Shown here in pieces: positions 36,713-47,699 of a DNA stretch of 64,000 bases; positions within the stretch are counted from its first letter, which is position 1, and every line of letters starts with the position of its first letter. The DNA lies in NCBI GenBank assembly GCA_022648295.1, contig JALCME010000015.1, positions 1 through 64,000 of the forward strand, read 5' to 3'. Position numbers and translations under genes: made by a program. This DNA is from Bacteroides sp. (GTDB lineage: Bacteria; Bacteroidota; Bacteroidia; Bacteroidales; Bacteroidaceae). A model generated the notes under the pieces. That model was not told the origin of the DNA. It was given only the letters and a program-made list of their open reading frames with translations, and did not search any database.

Positions 36713-38902
36713 CTAAGGCCTGTCAGTAGCCAAAGCACCGAAAGATGATACTTGACCTCCCATTTCAAATTCAAGAGTTCCTCCATCCACAATATCTTTA
36801 AAAGTGATATAAGACTTTGTATAAGGCTTACCATTTAATTTTGCAGACTGGATATACATATTGTCCTTACTATTATTATGGGCTATAATTTTAAAAGTTC
36901 TATCATGTCCAACATTCAAAGTAGCTTCTTTTACAATCGGACTACCGAAAACAAAGATTCCACCAGCCGGATCAACCTGATAAAGTCCAAGTGCGGACAT
37001 TACGTACCAAGCCGACATCTGGCCAACATCTTCATTGCCACATAACCCATCAGGGTCAGCTTTATATAAGGTAGACATTACTTCACGCAAACGCGGAGCA
37101 GCTTTATAAGGCATTCCTGCATAATCATACAGATAAATGATGTGATGACTGGGTTCATTGCCATGGGCATATTGACCTATTAGCCCCGACACATCAGGAG
37201 CCGCATCTTTACCCAAATCACCCTGTACTATAAATAAAGAATCAAGTTTAGACACAAATGCTTTTTCGCCACCAAAGAGTTTGATTAAACCATGCACATC
37301 ATGAGGAACAAGCCAGGCGTATTGCCAGGCATTTCCTTCAGTATAATCTCCTTTACCCGGGGCGGTAAAGAACGGATCGAACGGTTCACTAAACTTACCC
37401 GTGGAAGAAAGCCCGCGCATAAAGTGAGTCTTGGAATCCCAATAATAACGGTATGACTCACTCCGGTGATGGAAATAATTATAATCAGAAGTCTTACCTA
37501 AAAATTGGGCCACTTTCGCAACACAAGCATCAGCCAGCGCATACTCCAATCCTTTGGATGTTGTCTCATTGGAAGGCTCTTTATCGTAAGGAATATACCC
37601 ATACTGTTTCAACAAATTCATGGAACGTTCATTCAACATGGCAGAGGTCTTCATTGCCTTAAATACTTCTTCCTGGTCCGCCTTATCCGGCAAGAATCCC
37701 TTTAATACCAAATCGGCCAGAACCGGAATGCCCGGATTGCCTACCATACAATCAGTTTCATTTCCCATTAAGTGCCACACCGGCAACTTACCTTGCTGCT
37801 TAAAAATATGCATAAAGGTTTCCGCATAGTCTTTCATGCGATCAGAATGAACCAATGTCGCTAACGGATGGGCCGCACGATAAGTATCCCACAAAGAGAA
37901 TGTCGTATAATTAACAAAATCTTCGTTTTGATACACTTTTCCGTCACTACCTCGGTAATCCCCATTCACATCACAGAAGACAGAGGGAGCAATCATCGTA
38001 TGATAGAATGCAGTATAAAATATCTCGGTGGCAGTTTCATCAAGCATATCAACTTTTATTCTGCCCAACTCATTATTCCAAAGAGCTAAAGCCTTATCAG
38101 CAACAAGATCAAAAGATTGCGAACCGATTTCTGTCTTTAGATTCAGCTTGGCATTATCCACACTGACAGCAGAGAGCCCTACCTTTACAGATAAAGGATC
38201 TGACTCACCCTCATTTTTGAAAGTCATACTTCCAATAGAATCACCTGTTATCATACAACGCTGAATAGTCTTCGAAAAGACCGCAGTAAAATAAACTTGT
38301 TGATGCTTGGCCCATCCTGTTGAAATACGATAACCGGAGATAGTACTATCATTATCCTGCACCAACTTACTATCCACCCATTGATCCCAGCCAATACCAT
38401 TATGCAAATCAATGATAACAGAAGCATCTCCTTTCTTTGGAAAGACATAACGGTGAAAACCTGCACGAGCAGTAGCTGTCAACTCCACACGAATATTGGA
38501 TGGTCTCATCACCACAGAGTAATATCCGGGAACCACCTTTTCATCAGCATGACTAAAAGTTGCAGTGCTTGATCCGTCCTGAACCGGGAAAAACAGCACA
38601 TCTCCCAAATCACCTATTCCCGTTCCACTCAAATGGGTATGGCTAAAACCTACCAGCACAGAATCACTGTAATGATAGCCCGAACACCAGTCCCATCCCC
38701 GCACCGGCTCCGTTGGGCCAAGTTGAACAAAGCCAAATGGCACACTTGCTCCGACAAACACATGACCGTGTCCACCGGAACCTATCATTGGATTAACATA
38801 TTCTACCGGAGACTTTATACTTTTAGCATACTTGCTCCGGCTACAGGATACTGCACTCAATAAAATCAGTATCCCAAGTCCTGCCAATTTAAAACTCTTC
38901 AT
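36713..38902 (-). CDS. GH92 alpha-mannosidase
   Basis: VEYVNPMIGSGGHGHVFVGASVPFGFVQLGPTEPVRGWDWCSGYHYSDS..., GNEPSHHIIYLYDYAG, CGNEDVGQMSAWYVMSALGLYQVDP. Confidence 0.95.
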   Translation of the reverse strand: MKSFKLAGLGILILLSAVSCSRSKYAKSIKSPVEYVNPMIGSGGHGHVFVGASVPFGFVQLGPTEPVRGWDWCSGYHYSDSVLVGFSHTHLSGTGIGDLGDVLFFPVQDGSSTATFSHADEKVVPGYYSVVMRPSNIRVELTATARAGFHRYVFPKKGDASVIIDLHNGIGWDQWVDSKLVQDNDSTISGYRISTGWAKHQQVYFTAVFSKTIQRCMITGDSIGSMTFKNEGESDPLSVKVGLSAVSVDNAKLNLKTEIGSQSFDLVADKALALWNNELGRIKVDMLDETATEIFYTAFYHTMIAPSVFCDVNGDYRGSDGKVYQNEDFVNYTTFSLWDTYRAAHPLATLVHSDRMKDYAETFMHIFKQQGKLPVWHLMGNETDCMVGNPGIPVLADLVLKGFLPDKADQEEVFKAMKTSAMLNERSMNLLKQYGYIPYDKEPSNETTSKGLEYALADACVAKVAQFLGKTSDYNYFHHRSESYRYYWDSKTHFMRGLSSTGKFSEPFDPFFTAPGKGDYTEGNAWQYAWLVPHDVHGLIKLFGGEKAFVSKLDSLFIVQGDLGKDAAPDVSGLIGQYAHGNEPSHHIIYLYDYAGMPYKAAPRLREVMSTLYKADPDGLCGNEDVGQMSAWYVMSALGLYQVDPAGGIFVFGSPIVKEATLNVGHDRTFKIIAHNNSKDNMYIQSAKLNGKPYTKSYITFKDIVDGGTLEFEMGGQVSSFGALATDRP

Positions 38903-41274
38903 GGTATTTCTATATAATCAGTTAAACGTATATCATCGGAAGAAGCACCTACCTGAAGCAAGAATTTTCCCGACTCCACTACGCGCTCCATTGCTTCATT
39001 GACCAAAGCAAAATCATCTTTTGCCAGTTCAAAGATAATAGTTTTTTCCTCTCCTTTTCTTAAAAACACACGACAGTAATGTTTTAGTTGCTTGACGGGC
39101 TGAACCACCGATGCTACCATATCACGTAAATAAAGTTGAGGAATTTCATCTCCATCATAATTACCCGCATTCTTTACCGAGAAAGAAACTTCAAAAGAAT
39201 TATTGCCTTTAGGGCTCACTTTCAAACCAGAATATTCGAAACGAGAATAACTCAATCCGTATCCAAAAGCATAAAGCGGTTTAGCTGTTTCTTCCACATA
39301 ATCATGAGCCACGGGATTTCTTTTATTATAATATACAGGAAGCTGTCCCACACTTCTGGGCACGGAAACGGGCAAACGACCTGCCGGATTATAATCTCCA
39401 AAGAGGACATCGGCGATGGCATTACCTCCTTCCTGACCGGGATACCAAGCTGTTAACAAAGCATCTGCATGTTCTGCCGCCCAATTTTTATTTAGAGGCC
39501 TCCCTTCTATATAAACCACTACCAAAGGCTTTCCGGTTGCGTTCAATGCTTTCAGCAGTTCCATTTGACGCCCCAAAAGAGTAAGCGTAGCCCGGTCAAA
39601 GCCCTCTCCACATTCCATATCACTAACCACAGAAGCATCCGTCACAGCTGCCCCGGTTTCTTTATAACTTGTTTTAAAATCACGTGCACTGGAGCCACCA
39701 ACAACAGCTATTACCACATCTGAACTTTCAGCTACTTTCACAGCTTCCTGAATGCCATTGTACGTAGTATCGCGTATAGCACATCCTTTTACGTATTGCA
39801 CCCGCGAGGCACCGACCTTACGAATAACGCCATCGAGTACAGTTACTACATATCCGGCAGCTTGTGGAGCAGTATAGTCTCCCAACATATTATAAGTATT
39901 ATCTGCATTAGGACCAATAACAGCCACCTTACCAATCGACCGTGAAAGAGGTAATAGATTGTCCCCATTCTTCAGCAGGGTAATCAGATTTTGGGCACAC
40001 TCACGTGCCAACGCGACATGAGTTGCAGAGCGAACTTCTCTTTCAGCTTTCGCCGGATCAACATAAGGATGCTCAAACAAACCCATCTCAAATTTCAAAC
40101 GTAAAATACGGCAAACCGCAGTATCGACAAGAGCCTCATCCACTTTATGCTCACGAACAGATTTAATCAAGGTGAAGAAAGCATCCCCGCCAAGATCAGC
40201 ATCCAAACCAGCCTCCAGTGACCGGACGGCTCCTTCGGCCGAAGAAGAAGCCACGCAATGACTGCTTTGTAAACCTTCAATAGCATATAAATCGGACACT
40301 GAAAAACCACGGAACTTCCATTTCTTACGTAATACATCCGTTAGCAAATAGCGATTAACGGTACATGGAATTCCGTCCAATGAATTATAAGAAGTCATCA
40401 CCGACAAAGCTCCCGCTTTCAATGCTTGATGAAAGGGAGGTAAATAATCACTATTTATTTCTCTCATACCAACATAAGAGGGGCCTCCATTTTGTCCACC
40501 TTGAGGAATACCATAGGCTATGAAATGCTTTAAAGTTACAACCGTAGCATCAGGACGTTCCAAATCACCGCCCCCGAAACCTTTGATCATAGCAGCTGCC
40601 AAATCCCCTGATAAAACAGGATCTTCCCCAAAAGTCTCTTCCACACGCGACCAACGTGGGTCTCTGGATAAATCAAGCACCGGCCCGTAACTGATATGTC
40701 CGCCTTGTAAACGGATTTCTTCTGCAATAGCATGTCCTTCTTTCTCCAGCAAATCCGGGTTCCAAGTAGAAGCCATCCCAATGCCAGTAGGAAAGACAGT
40801 AGTTCCAATGGCCATATGACCATGTGGAGCTTCCTCGGCCAAAAAGAGAGGAATACCCAAACGGGTATGCTCAATGACATATTTCTGTAATGCATTACCT
40901 GCCTCAGCTGCCAACTTCGGATTCAAACCATTCTCTAATGTTTTCTTTGTCCACGGATCGGCACGGAAGGTGCCCCAAAGCATTCCCACCTGCCGTTCTT
41001 GAGTCATCTTTTTGAATTGCTCCGAAGCATGTACCTTCTTTCCATCAATTTGATACATATTCCATCCCAAAGGACACAGTAATTGACCTACTTTTTCTTC
41101 GAGCGTCATCCGTGAGAGTAAATCCTGTGTACGAACTTCTACCGGAAGCTTCGAATCACGATAAGGAAATACATTTTGTTGTGCCTGTAATGGAGATAAT
41201 CCAAACAATAACAATAAACTTCCGATTATTTTCTTTCGTTGCTGCATTACTATTGATTTAAAGTTTCTTTTCAA
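38899..41274 (-). CDS. GH3 family glycoside hydrolase (beta-glucosidase/beta-xylosidase type)
   Basis: LSRMTLEEKVGQL, GPVLDLSRDPRWSRVEETFGEDP, VTLKHFIAYG, GFSVSDLYAIEGL, C-terminal fibronectin III-like domain. Likely start is the internal MQQRKK. Confidence 0.93.
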   Translation of the reverse strand: MKRNFKSIVMQQRKKIIGSLLLLFGLSPLQAQQNVFPYRDSKLPVEVRTQDLLSRMTLEEKVGQLLCPLGWNMYQIDGKKVHASEQFKKMTQERQVGMLWGTFRADPWTKKTLENGLNPKLAAEAGNALQKYVIEHTRLGIPLFLAEEAPHGHMAIGTTVFPTGIGMASTWNPDLLEKEGHAIAEEIRLQGGHISYGPVLDLSRDPRWSRVEETFGEDPVLSGDLAAAMIKGFGGGDLERPDATVVTLKHFIAYGIPQGGQNGGPSYVGMREINSDYLPPFHQALKAGALSVMTSYNSLDGIPCTVNRYLLTDVLRKKWKFRGFSVSDLYAIEGLQSSHCVASSSAEGAVRSLEAGLDADLGGDAFFTLIKSVREHKVDEALVDTAVCRILRLKFEMGLFEHPYVDPAKAEREVRSATHVALARECAQNLITLLKNGDNLLPLSRSIGKVAVIGPNADNTYNMLGDYTAPQAAGYVVTVLDGVIRKVGASRVQYVKGCAIRDTTYNGIQEAVKVAESSDVVIAVVGGSSARDFKTSYKETGAAVTDASVVSDMECGEGFDRATLTLLGRQMELLKALNATGKPLVVVYIEGRPLNKNWAAEHADALLTAWYPGQEGGNAIADVLFGDYNPAGRLPVSVPRSVGQLPVYYNKRNPVAHDYVEETAKPLYAFGYGLSYSRFEYSGLKVSPKGNNSFEVSFSVKNAGNYDGDEIPQLYLRDMVASVVQPVKQLKHYCRVFLRKGEEKTIIFELAKDDFALVNEAMERVVESGKFLLQVGASSDDIRLTDYIEIP

Positions 41275-41368
41275 AGTCTCCTTCCTATCCTGACAAAGGA
41301 GGAATAATGAAAGGATGAAAGAAGACTTGTGTGTAAAGTTAATAAAACATATATAACTGGTTCAATTT

Positions 41369-43255
41369 TTATTCTATTCTTATTTCAGCCATACCCGGAT
41401 TTTCATTTTCACGAATCATACGGGTAGCTTTTAGAACAACATATCGTGCATATACCGGAGCAAAGAAAACCGACTGCCAGACAGGATGATTACGAATATT
41501 GGAGAATTCGCCTTTTGTCACCACCTGATCGATCTTGTCTGGTGACAAACCAACAGACAATTCATAATTTGCAATCAACCCTTTGTGATAAGAATGCTGA
41601 TCGGGTAAATAATAAAAAGAACGAATCAAACGTTTTTGCCCCAAGTCAATCAACACCTCATTCCCCTTTACAAAGCAAGTTGTGGTATCATTCCGGTCCA
41701 TGCACTTCTCCATCTCCTCAGCGTCAACGTTCGGAAGGGTAAACGAGTACCCTTTTACCTCAATTTCTTTAGAAGTAACTTGTGGAAGACGATCATCACC
41801 GGAATAGAATGCCTCTACATTATTAATACATAAACAGGCACGAGAATCAAGGAACCGCACCCGTATACGATTGGTCACGACCGTAGGAAAACGAAGAATC
41901 CGTTTGTAACCAATAGTCGTGGTTTCCTCTCCGGGTTTCACAGGCAACCACTGTTTATTACAATAATACTCTACAACAAATGATTTCACACGCTGTCCCA
42001 ATGGAATGTATTCCTGCAATAAGAAGCGATTTATCTTCTTTTTTTGCGGTAATTCAAACTCAAGGGTAGCCTGCTTTACTCCATCCGCAGTGGCCCAATA
42101 GGTATCATATTTTCCATCTGTCACTGCCTTTGCTGTAAATCCATCACCGCGCTCATTAGAAACATGTGGTTGTAATCCTGCCAATAAATTATGGGCTAAC
42201 TCATGCTGGACACGGAGATGAGCATTTACAGCATTGGCTGAATCCACCGGATGAATTAAGCCGTCACGGGTTATAGGGAAATTTAACAGCAGATTGGCAT
42301 TATGGCCTACACTACGATAGTAAAGATCTACCAACTGATCCACAGACTTCACCCGTGTATCTTCACCGGGATGGTAAAACCAACCCGGTCTGATGGATAC
42401 ATCACATTCACCGGGTACCCATTTATCCCCATCGGCATGACCATATTGCAATTCCTCATATTTCTCATAACCGGGATAAACATCTTTGGAGCGCAAAAGT
42501 GACCAATTAGTCGCCCCGGCAAAACCATTCTCATTTCCAATCCACCGGCATCCTGGACCTCCATCTGAGAAAATAATTGCCTCAGGCTGAAGTTCATCAA
42601 TCATTTTATATGCCCGTTCAAACTGATAATAAGTTTTCCGGTCTATTTTACGTACCTCTTTCGTTCCGCCGTACCAGCCGTCACCTCCATTGGCACCATC
42701 AAACCAGATTTCGGATATAGTACCATAATTAGTCAACAGCTCTTTCAAAGCCTTATAGAAGTAATCTACATATTCCGGTGTACCATAATTAGCCTGATGC
42801 CTGTCCCAGGGGGAGAGATATACTCCGAATTTCAAATTGTATTTTTTACATGCGGCAGCTAATTCACCGACAATATCACCTTTACCATTTTTATAAGGAG
42901 AGTTCCGGATGCAATACTCTGTAAGATGAGTGGGCCAAAGGCAGAATCCATCATGGTGTTTAGCTGTAACAATCGCCTCTTTAATACCAGTCTTTACACA
43001 CGTCTTCACCCACTGTTCACAATCCAGTTTTTTAGGATTGAATATCTCAGGAGAGACATCTCCATATCCCCACTCCTTATCATCAAATGTATTTAACCCA
43101 AAATGAACAAAAGCCAGCGTCTCCATTTGCTGCCACTTTATCTGTTTGGACAAAGGAAGTGGAGGTAACGGTTTCGGAGCATTCCGTAAAAGCGTTTCCC
43201 CACTGACTTGTAGGGCCAACAGCAACGAACAAACGAACAATATTCTTTTTCTCAT
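41369..43255 (-). CDS. GH29 alpha-L-fucosidase with F5/8 type C-like module
   Basis: FVHFGLNTFDDKEWGYGDVSPEIFNPKKLDCEQW...AKHHDGFCLWPT...EIWFDGANGGDGW. Confidence 0.92.
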   Translation of the reverse strand: MRKRILFVCSLLLALQVSGETLLRNAPKPLPPLPLSKQIKWQQMETLAFVHFGLNTFDDKEWGYGDVSPEIFNPKKLDCEQWVKTCVKTGIKEAIVTAKHHDGFCLWPTHLTEYCIRNSPYKNGKGDIVGELAAACKKYNLKFGVYLSPWDRHQANYGTPEYVDYFYKALKELLTNYGTISEIWFDGANGGDGWYGGTKEVRKIDRKTYYQFERAYKMIDELQPEAIIFSDGGPGCRWIGNENGFAGATNWSLLRSKDVYPGYEKYEELQYGHADGDKWVPGECDVSIRPGWFYHPGEDTRVKSVDQLVDLYYRSVGHNANLLLNFPITRDGLIHPVDSANAVNAHLRVQHELAHNLLAGLQPHVSNERGDGFTAKAVTDGKYDTYWATADGVKQATLEFELPQKKKINRFLLQEYIPLGQRVKSFVVEYYCNKQWLPVKPGEETTTIGYKRILRFPTVVTNRIRVRFLDSRACLCINNVEAFYSGDDRLPQVTSKEIEVKGYSFTLPNVDAEEMEKCMDRNDTTTCFVKGNEVLIDLGQKRLIRSFYYLPDQHSYHKGLIANYELSVGLSPDKIDQVVTKGEFSNIRNHPVWQSVFFAPVYARYVVLKATRMIRENENPGMAEIRIE

Positions 43256-43366
43256 AAGTCTTTTATTTTTCCATTTCTAAAAAATAAAGCACCGTTAAAC
43301 AAACCTTTATAATATTACACCCAATCAGGTCACTGAACTAAAGAGAGATCGTATTAATAGTTTATT

Positions 43367-45697
43367 TTAACGTTTATACTCCATAGTAGTATATAGCATT
43401 TCCATTTGATGTATAAACCAACTCTCTGGAATATCCTTAGCTATACTCCCGTTAAAACTATATTTCAACTTGAGGGTAAATCCTCCACCTCCTTCAATAA
43501 AATCAAGAGTAAAAGGATGTATCCCCATAGACAATGCAGCCTGCCCACTTTTCTCTATAGCAGAATGCAAGCCGTCATTATCTACAATCACACGATTATC
43601 AAGGTATAACTTTCCACCGTCATCGCAAGTCAGGTAAAAAGTATAAATTCCGGTATACGGTACTTTAATATACCCCTTATATTTAAGAGCAAACGCCGCG
43701 GTAACAAAATCATTCGGAACACTTATTTCATCAACAATCTGCTCCTTATCACTTTTTTCCTTAATAGCCGATGTACTCTTAAATAGGCCATCGTAGAACG
43801 AACAGGATAAACCCTTTGAATAATGACCTATACGGAGCGGTTTAGCCCAAGGAACCTGATGATAATTAACCGTATAAATATCGCCACGTGCTCCATTTGG
43901 ATTAAATAAAGCAAATTTAATTTGTAAAGGTTGAGCCACTTTCAACGGTACAGCGAGTACTTCCGACTGAATAGTAGGAATAGAACCGTCCGTCGTATAA
44001 TGAACCGACATGGTAGCAAGTGGATTCTCTATTTTGAAAGTCGTTTCTTTCACAAATACACTCTCTTGGGCAAATCCTGATAAATCAGGCAACCGATAAT
44101 GTACTTGCATGGCATCCAACCGGGGAAAAGTAGCCAACAAACGTTCCGAGTAACTTTTAAACAAATCCTGATGAGTCCACAGGCGTTCAGCTAAAGCAGT
44201 CAAACGAGGAAATAGCATAAAATCCGCCCGTTGCTCGGAAGGGATTTTTTCCGTCCACATATTGGCTTGTGCCCCTTTTATCAGCTGTACCTTATCAACA
44301 GGAAAATCATTACCGGCAACATTCATATGATAGACTGCTTCCAAAGAGCTTCTATCCGGAGGATAATCAAAATATAACGGATTAGTAGGCGACATAATCA
44401 CAGGATTACCATTGCGCGCAGCTTTAGGCAGGGAAGTATGCACCCACCCTCTCCAATACATCACATTAACCGAGGGATCAAGATCTCCATCAATTGCATC
44501 GTCCCAAGTAATGACCTGACGTCCTTTCGATTTAATAAAATCAGTAACCCGGTGTACAAAATAGGTCTGCAACTCATTAAAATCTTTCATACCGGAATCC
44601 TTCATGAACTTTTTGCAGAGTTCGGAATGCGACCATACCGTTTTATCTACCTCATCCGCTCCGATATGAATGTACTTTGAAGGAAACAAATCCATCACCT
44701 CTGACAAGACATTATTCACGAATGTATAAACATCCTCCTTGCATGGACAAAGCGGAGTCGTGAACGTTTCTCCCCAACCTGTTTTTTCAACACCAGCCAA
44801 ATAGGGATACTCCGCAATGGCAGCCAACATATGCCCCGGCATATCTATTTCAGGAATAAGATCTATGTGGCGGACGGTGGCATAACGCACCAAATCCCTG
44901 ATTTGCTCTTGCGTATAATAACCCCCGTAAAGTTGCTTTCCGTCCTTATTAATGATATAACGCTGATCTATTTTAAAATCAGGGTTTTCCTTTACCATCT
45001 TCATGCAAAGAGAGTCTTGATTGTTAAATGTCCGCCAAGCCCCTTGCATAGTAAGCTCCGGGTATTTCTTTATTTCAATACGCCATCCTTGGTCATCGGT
45101 CAGATGCAAATGCAACTTATTCATTTTGAACAAAGCCATCCGGTCAATCTGCTTCTTCAAATAATCAATAGAAAAGAAATGTCTGGAGACATCGACCATA
45201 CAACCGCGCCATGAAAAAGCCGGTTGATCGGAAATGCGTAGTGCCGGCAAAGAAATAGCAGATTCCACTTTAGTTCCCTTTTCGACCTCTACAGGTAATA
45301 ATTGCCTGATGGTTTGTATAGCATAAAAGGCTCCGGCACTACCGGAAGCTTCAACGGTTATCTTTTCCGGAGTAATGGAAAGGCGATAAGCTTCAGGTTC
45401 CTTCAACTCGGCACTATAATCAAACTCTATTGAATTAGCTCCCTTCTCAAAACTAAGTCCCCGCCCAAGCAACGGACTCACCAACGATTGAAAATAAGCC
45501 ACCTCCTTCACAAAACGTCCTTCATCTTTGACAACAAGACGCGTTGCAGATGATAACACGAAATTTCCTTTCTGCATTTCCAGCTGTTGAGGAAAAGGTA
45601 TGAGAGACGGTTCCACAACACCATCTTTGGCATCCGCAGAGCATACAGAGAAGATTAAACAAACCAACAATAAGAATCTAACAGATATTTTTTTCAT
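43367..45697 (-). CDS. GH20 beta-N-acetylhexosaminidase with C-terminal PA14-like domain
   Basis: FSWRGCMVDVSRHFFSIDYLKKQIDRMALFKMNKLHLHLTDDQGWRIEIKKYP...YIHIGADEVDK...; C-terminal TGIYTFYLTCDDGGKLYLDNRVIVDNDG. Confidence 0.95.
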   Translation of the reverse strand: MKKISVRFLLLVCLIFSVCSADAKDGVVEPSLIPFPQQLEMQKGNFVLSSATRLVVKDEGRFVKEVAYFQSLVSPLLGRGLSFEKGANSIEFDYSAELKEPEAYRLSITPEKITVEASGSAGAFYAIQTIRQLLPVEVEKGTKVESAISLPALRISDQPAFSWRGCMVDVSRHFFSIDYLKKQIDRMALFKMNKLHLHLTDDQGWRIEIKKYPELTMQGAWRTFNNQDSLCMKMVKENPDFKIDQRYIINKDGKQLYGGYYTQEQIRDLVRYATVRHIDLIPEIDMPGHMLAAIAEYPYLAGVEKTGWGETFTTPLCPCKEDVYTFVNNVLSEVMDLFPSKYIHIGADEVDKTVWSHSELCKKFMKDSGMKDFNELQTYFVHRVTDFIKSKGRQVITWDDAIDGDLDPSVNVMYWRGWVHTSLPKAARNGNPVIMSPTNPLYFDYPPDRSSLEAVYHMNVAGNDFPVDKVQLIKGAQANMWTEKIPSEQRADFMLFPRLTALAERLWTHQDLFKSYSERLLATFPRLDAMQVHYRLPDLSGFAQESVFVKETTFKIENPLATMSVHYTTDGSIPTIQSEVLAVPLKVAQPLQIKFALFNPNGARGDIYTVNYHQVPWAKPLRIGHYSKGLSCSFYDGLFKSTSAIKEKSDKEQIVDEISVPNDFVTAAFALKYKGYIKVPYTGIYTFYLTCDDGGKLYLDNRVIVDNDGLHSAIEKSGQAALSMGIHPFTLDFIEGGGGFTLKLKYSFNGSIAKDIPESWFIHQMEMLYTTMEYKR

Positions 45698-45716
45698 GGT
45701 AAACCGAGTATGTCTT

Positions 45717-47624
45717 TTAATTCATTTTCAACTGATTTAAAATAGGAGCCTTCAACATATGCACTTCTGATTGAGATTGGTCATTAAGCTGCTCAAAGAT
45801 TTCTATTCTATTTGCTCCTTTTGTCAACCAAACACCAGGTATATAAAGGGTTTGTTGGGGACCAATGTTCCAATAACGGCCAATATTATGCCCATTAATA
45901 AATATAATTCCTTTACCCCATGCACTCATATCAATAAACGTATCACCAACCTTGTCCAGATTAAAGGTACCTTCATAAACCACAGGACGTCCTTTCAAGG
46001 AAGTAGTTGCACGTGACTGATTAGAGTAGACATCTGGCGACGGAAGTTTTGAGAAGTCAGGTTCCTTATCCATTGGTAATTTGTACATTCCCCAGTCTCC
46101 ATCCATCTCCATATCATTAATCTTCACCGGTGAAATAATACCTTTATTGTTATGCACTATTTCAGAGCCATAGTTAATCCGGCCCATATTTTCTACCAAG
46201 ATTTGAAGTGTCGAATTAAAAGGAATATCAATATCCAATGAATACTTCTTAAAACAACGATTCAATTCCCCTACTTTTTCTCCATTAACATAAACCACCG
46301 CATAATCACGTAACCCGGGAACCTCCAATGTGCCGTTGATAGGTTGGTTAAAATGCCTGGTATAAAGTACATAACCATAGCCTTGCCCAAGTTGCTCAAA
46401 AGTCATTGGAGTTTCACCCTCCACTTTAACAGATTCTTTCTCAATATATCCCAAAACATCTGCGACACGTTGCAGCTTGATGGAAGGTATTCCGATAACG
46501 GGTATGCGTGCAGGTACGGAAGGGAGTTTGTGTTTGACATATTTCCCAATCACGGCCCGCAAAGAGTCATATTTAGGCGTTGCCCAACCAGCTTCACTAA
46601 TCGGTGCATCATAGTCATAGCTAGTCAAATCCGGTTGAATATCATGCTTATTATCATAGTTGGCTCCACTGGTAAAACCAAAGTTCGTTCCTCCGTGAAC
46701 CATGTACAAGTTAAAAGACACACCATTCTTTAAATAGTCATCTGCTTTACGAGCTACCGTAGAAGCATCTACGGACGGAAAAGGTTCGGCCCAATGATGC
46801 AACCATCCTGTATAGAACTCAGCAACCATGTATGGTCCCACTCCACCATGAAACTTATCCACCGCTTTCTTTAAATTAGCTATATTATTTTCGCCGTTTG
46901 CAGTAGGTAATACTCCATCCAATGCACCTCCTTGAAATAGCCAAGTCCCATCTGAAGTGAACAATTCCGTATTGAAGCCGGCACCAACCAATTGCTCTTT
47001 AATCTTCTCGTTATAACGTCGGTGCTCTTCCAATGGAATATCTTTGCGTTGTGAAGCATAAGAACCAAATTCATTCTCCACCTGTACCATGATAATCGGA
47101 CCTCCATTGGTAACAAGCAAATCTTTCACCTCTTGATAAAGACGTTTGATATACAAATTAGTATATTTAAGGAAAAGAGGATTATCGCGACGTAGCTCCA
47201 AGCCTTTAATATTTTGTAACCACCATGGATAACCACCAAATTCCCATTCTGCACAAGCATAAGGACCTACCCGGAGTATGACGTGTAATCCCTCCTCCTG
47301 TGCAATCTTTATAAATTCCTTTATATTTTTATCACCACTAAAATCCCACTTCCCCGGTTCCGGCTCATGCTGATTCCAAAAAACATAAGTAGCCACAGTA
47401 TTTAGCCCCATTGCTTTAAGCATTTGCATCCGATGCCGCCAATATTCATGGGGTATCCTATTATAATGCATTTCACCGGAAAGTATTTGAATGGGACACC
47501 CGTCAAAAACGAACTGCCCGTTCTTTATTTCAAAGGTTTGTATGCGATGTGCTTTAGCAACAACCGAAAATATAAAAAGAAACAGCAAAAAACTTAGTTT
47601 TCTCATTCTTATGTACATTTGCAT
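45717..47624 (-). CDS. GH35 beta-galactosidase
   Basis: FEIKNGQFVFDGCPIQILSGEMHYNRIPHEYWRHRMQMLKAMGLNTVATYVFWNQHEPEPG...IIMVQVENEFGSY...MVAEFYTGWLHHW. Confidence 0.96.
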   Translation of the reverse strand: MQMYIRMRKLSFLLFLFIFSVVAKAHRIQTFEIKNGQFVFDGCPIQILSGEMHYNRIPHEYWRHRMQMLKAMGLNTVATYVFWNQHEPEPGKWDFSGDKNIKEFIKIAQEEGLHVILRVGPYACAEWEFGGYPWWLQNIKGLELRRDNPLFLKYTNLYIKRLYQEVKDLLVTNGGPIIMVQVENEFGSYASQRKDIPLEEHRRYNEKIKEQLVGAGFNTELFTSDGTWLFQGGALDGVLPTANGENNIANLKKAVDKFHGGVGPYMVAEFYTGWLHHWAEPFPSVDASTVARKADDYLKNGVSFNLYMVHGGTNFGFTSGANYDNKHDIQPDLTSYDYDAPISEAGWATPKYDSLRAVIGKYVKHKLPSVPARIPVIGIPSIKLQRVADVLGYIEKESVKVEGETPMTFEQLGQGYGYVLYTRHFNQPINGTLEVPGLRDYAVVYVNGEKVGELNRCFKKYSLDIDIPFNSTLQILVENMGRINYGSEIVHNNKGIISPVKINDMEMDGDWGMYKLPMDKEPDFSKLPSPDVYSNQSRATTSLKGRPVVYEGTFNLDKVGDTFIDMSAWGKGIIFINGHNIGRYWNIGPQQTLYIPGVWLTKGANRIEIFEQLNDQSQSEVHMLKAPILNQLKMN

Positions 47625-47642
47625 GAATAAAACGATTAAAAG

Positions 47643-47676
47643 AAAGCCAGTTCTCTTTAAGGGGGATACTGGCTTT
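47643..47676 (-). terminator. Intra-operon stem-loop/attenuator between susD and the enzyme genes
   Basis: Minus strand AAAGCCAGT...ACTGGCTTTcTTTT in the 75-bp gap. Confidence 0.6.
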
Positions 47677-47699
47677 CTCTATTTCATCTCTTTTCCCTA

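Noticed and set aside
36643-36834. 63-aa ORF overlapping the GH92 3' end, considered as a sign of a frameshifted GH92
   Set aside because: The GH92 ORF already ends with a plausible family C-terminus (..GGTLEFEMG...ATDRP), so no frameshift is needed.
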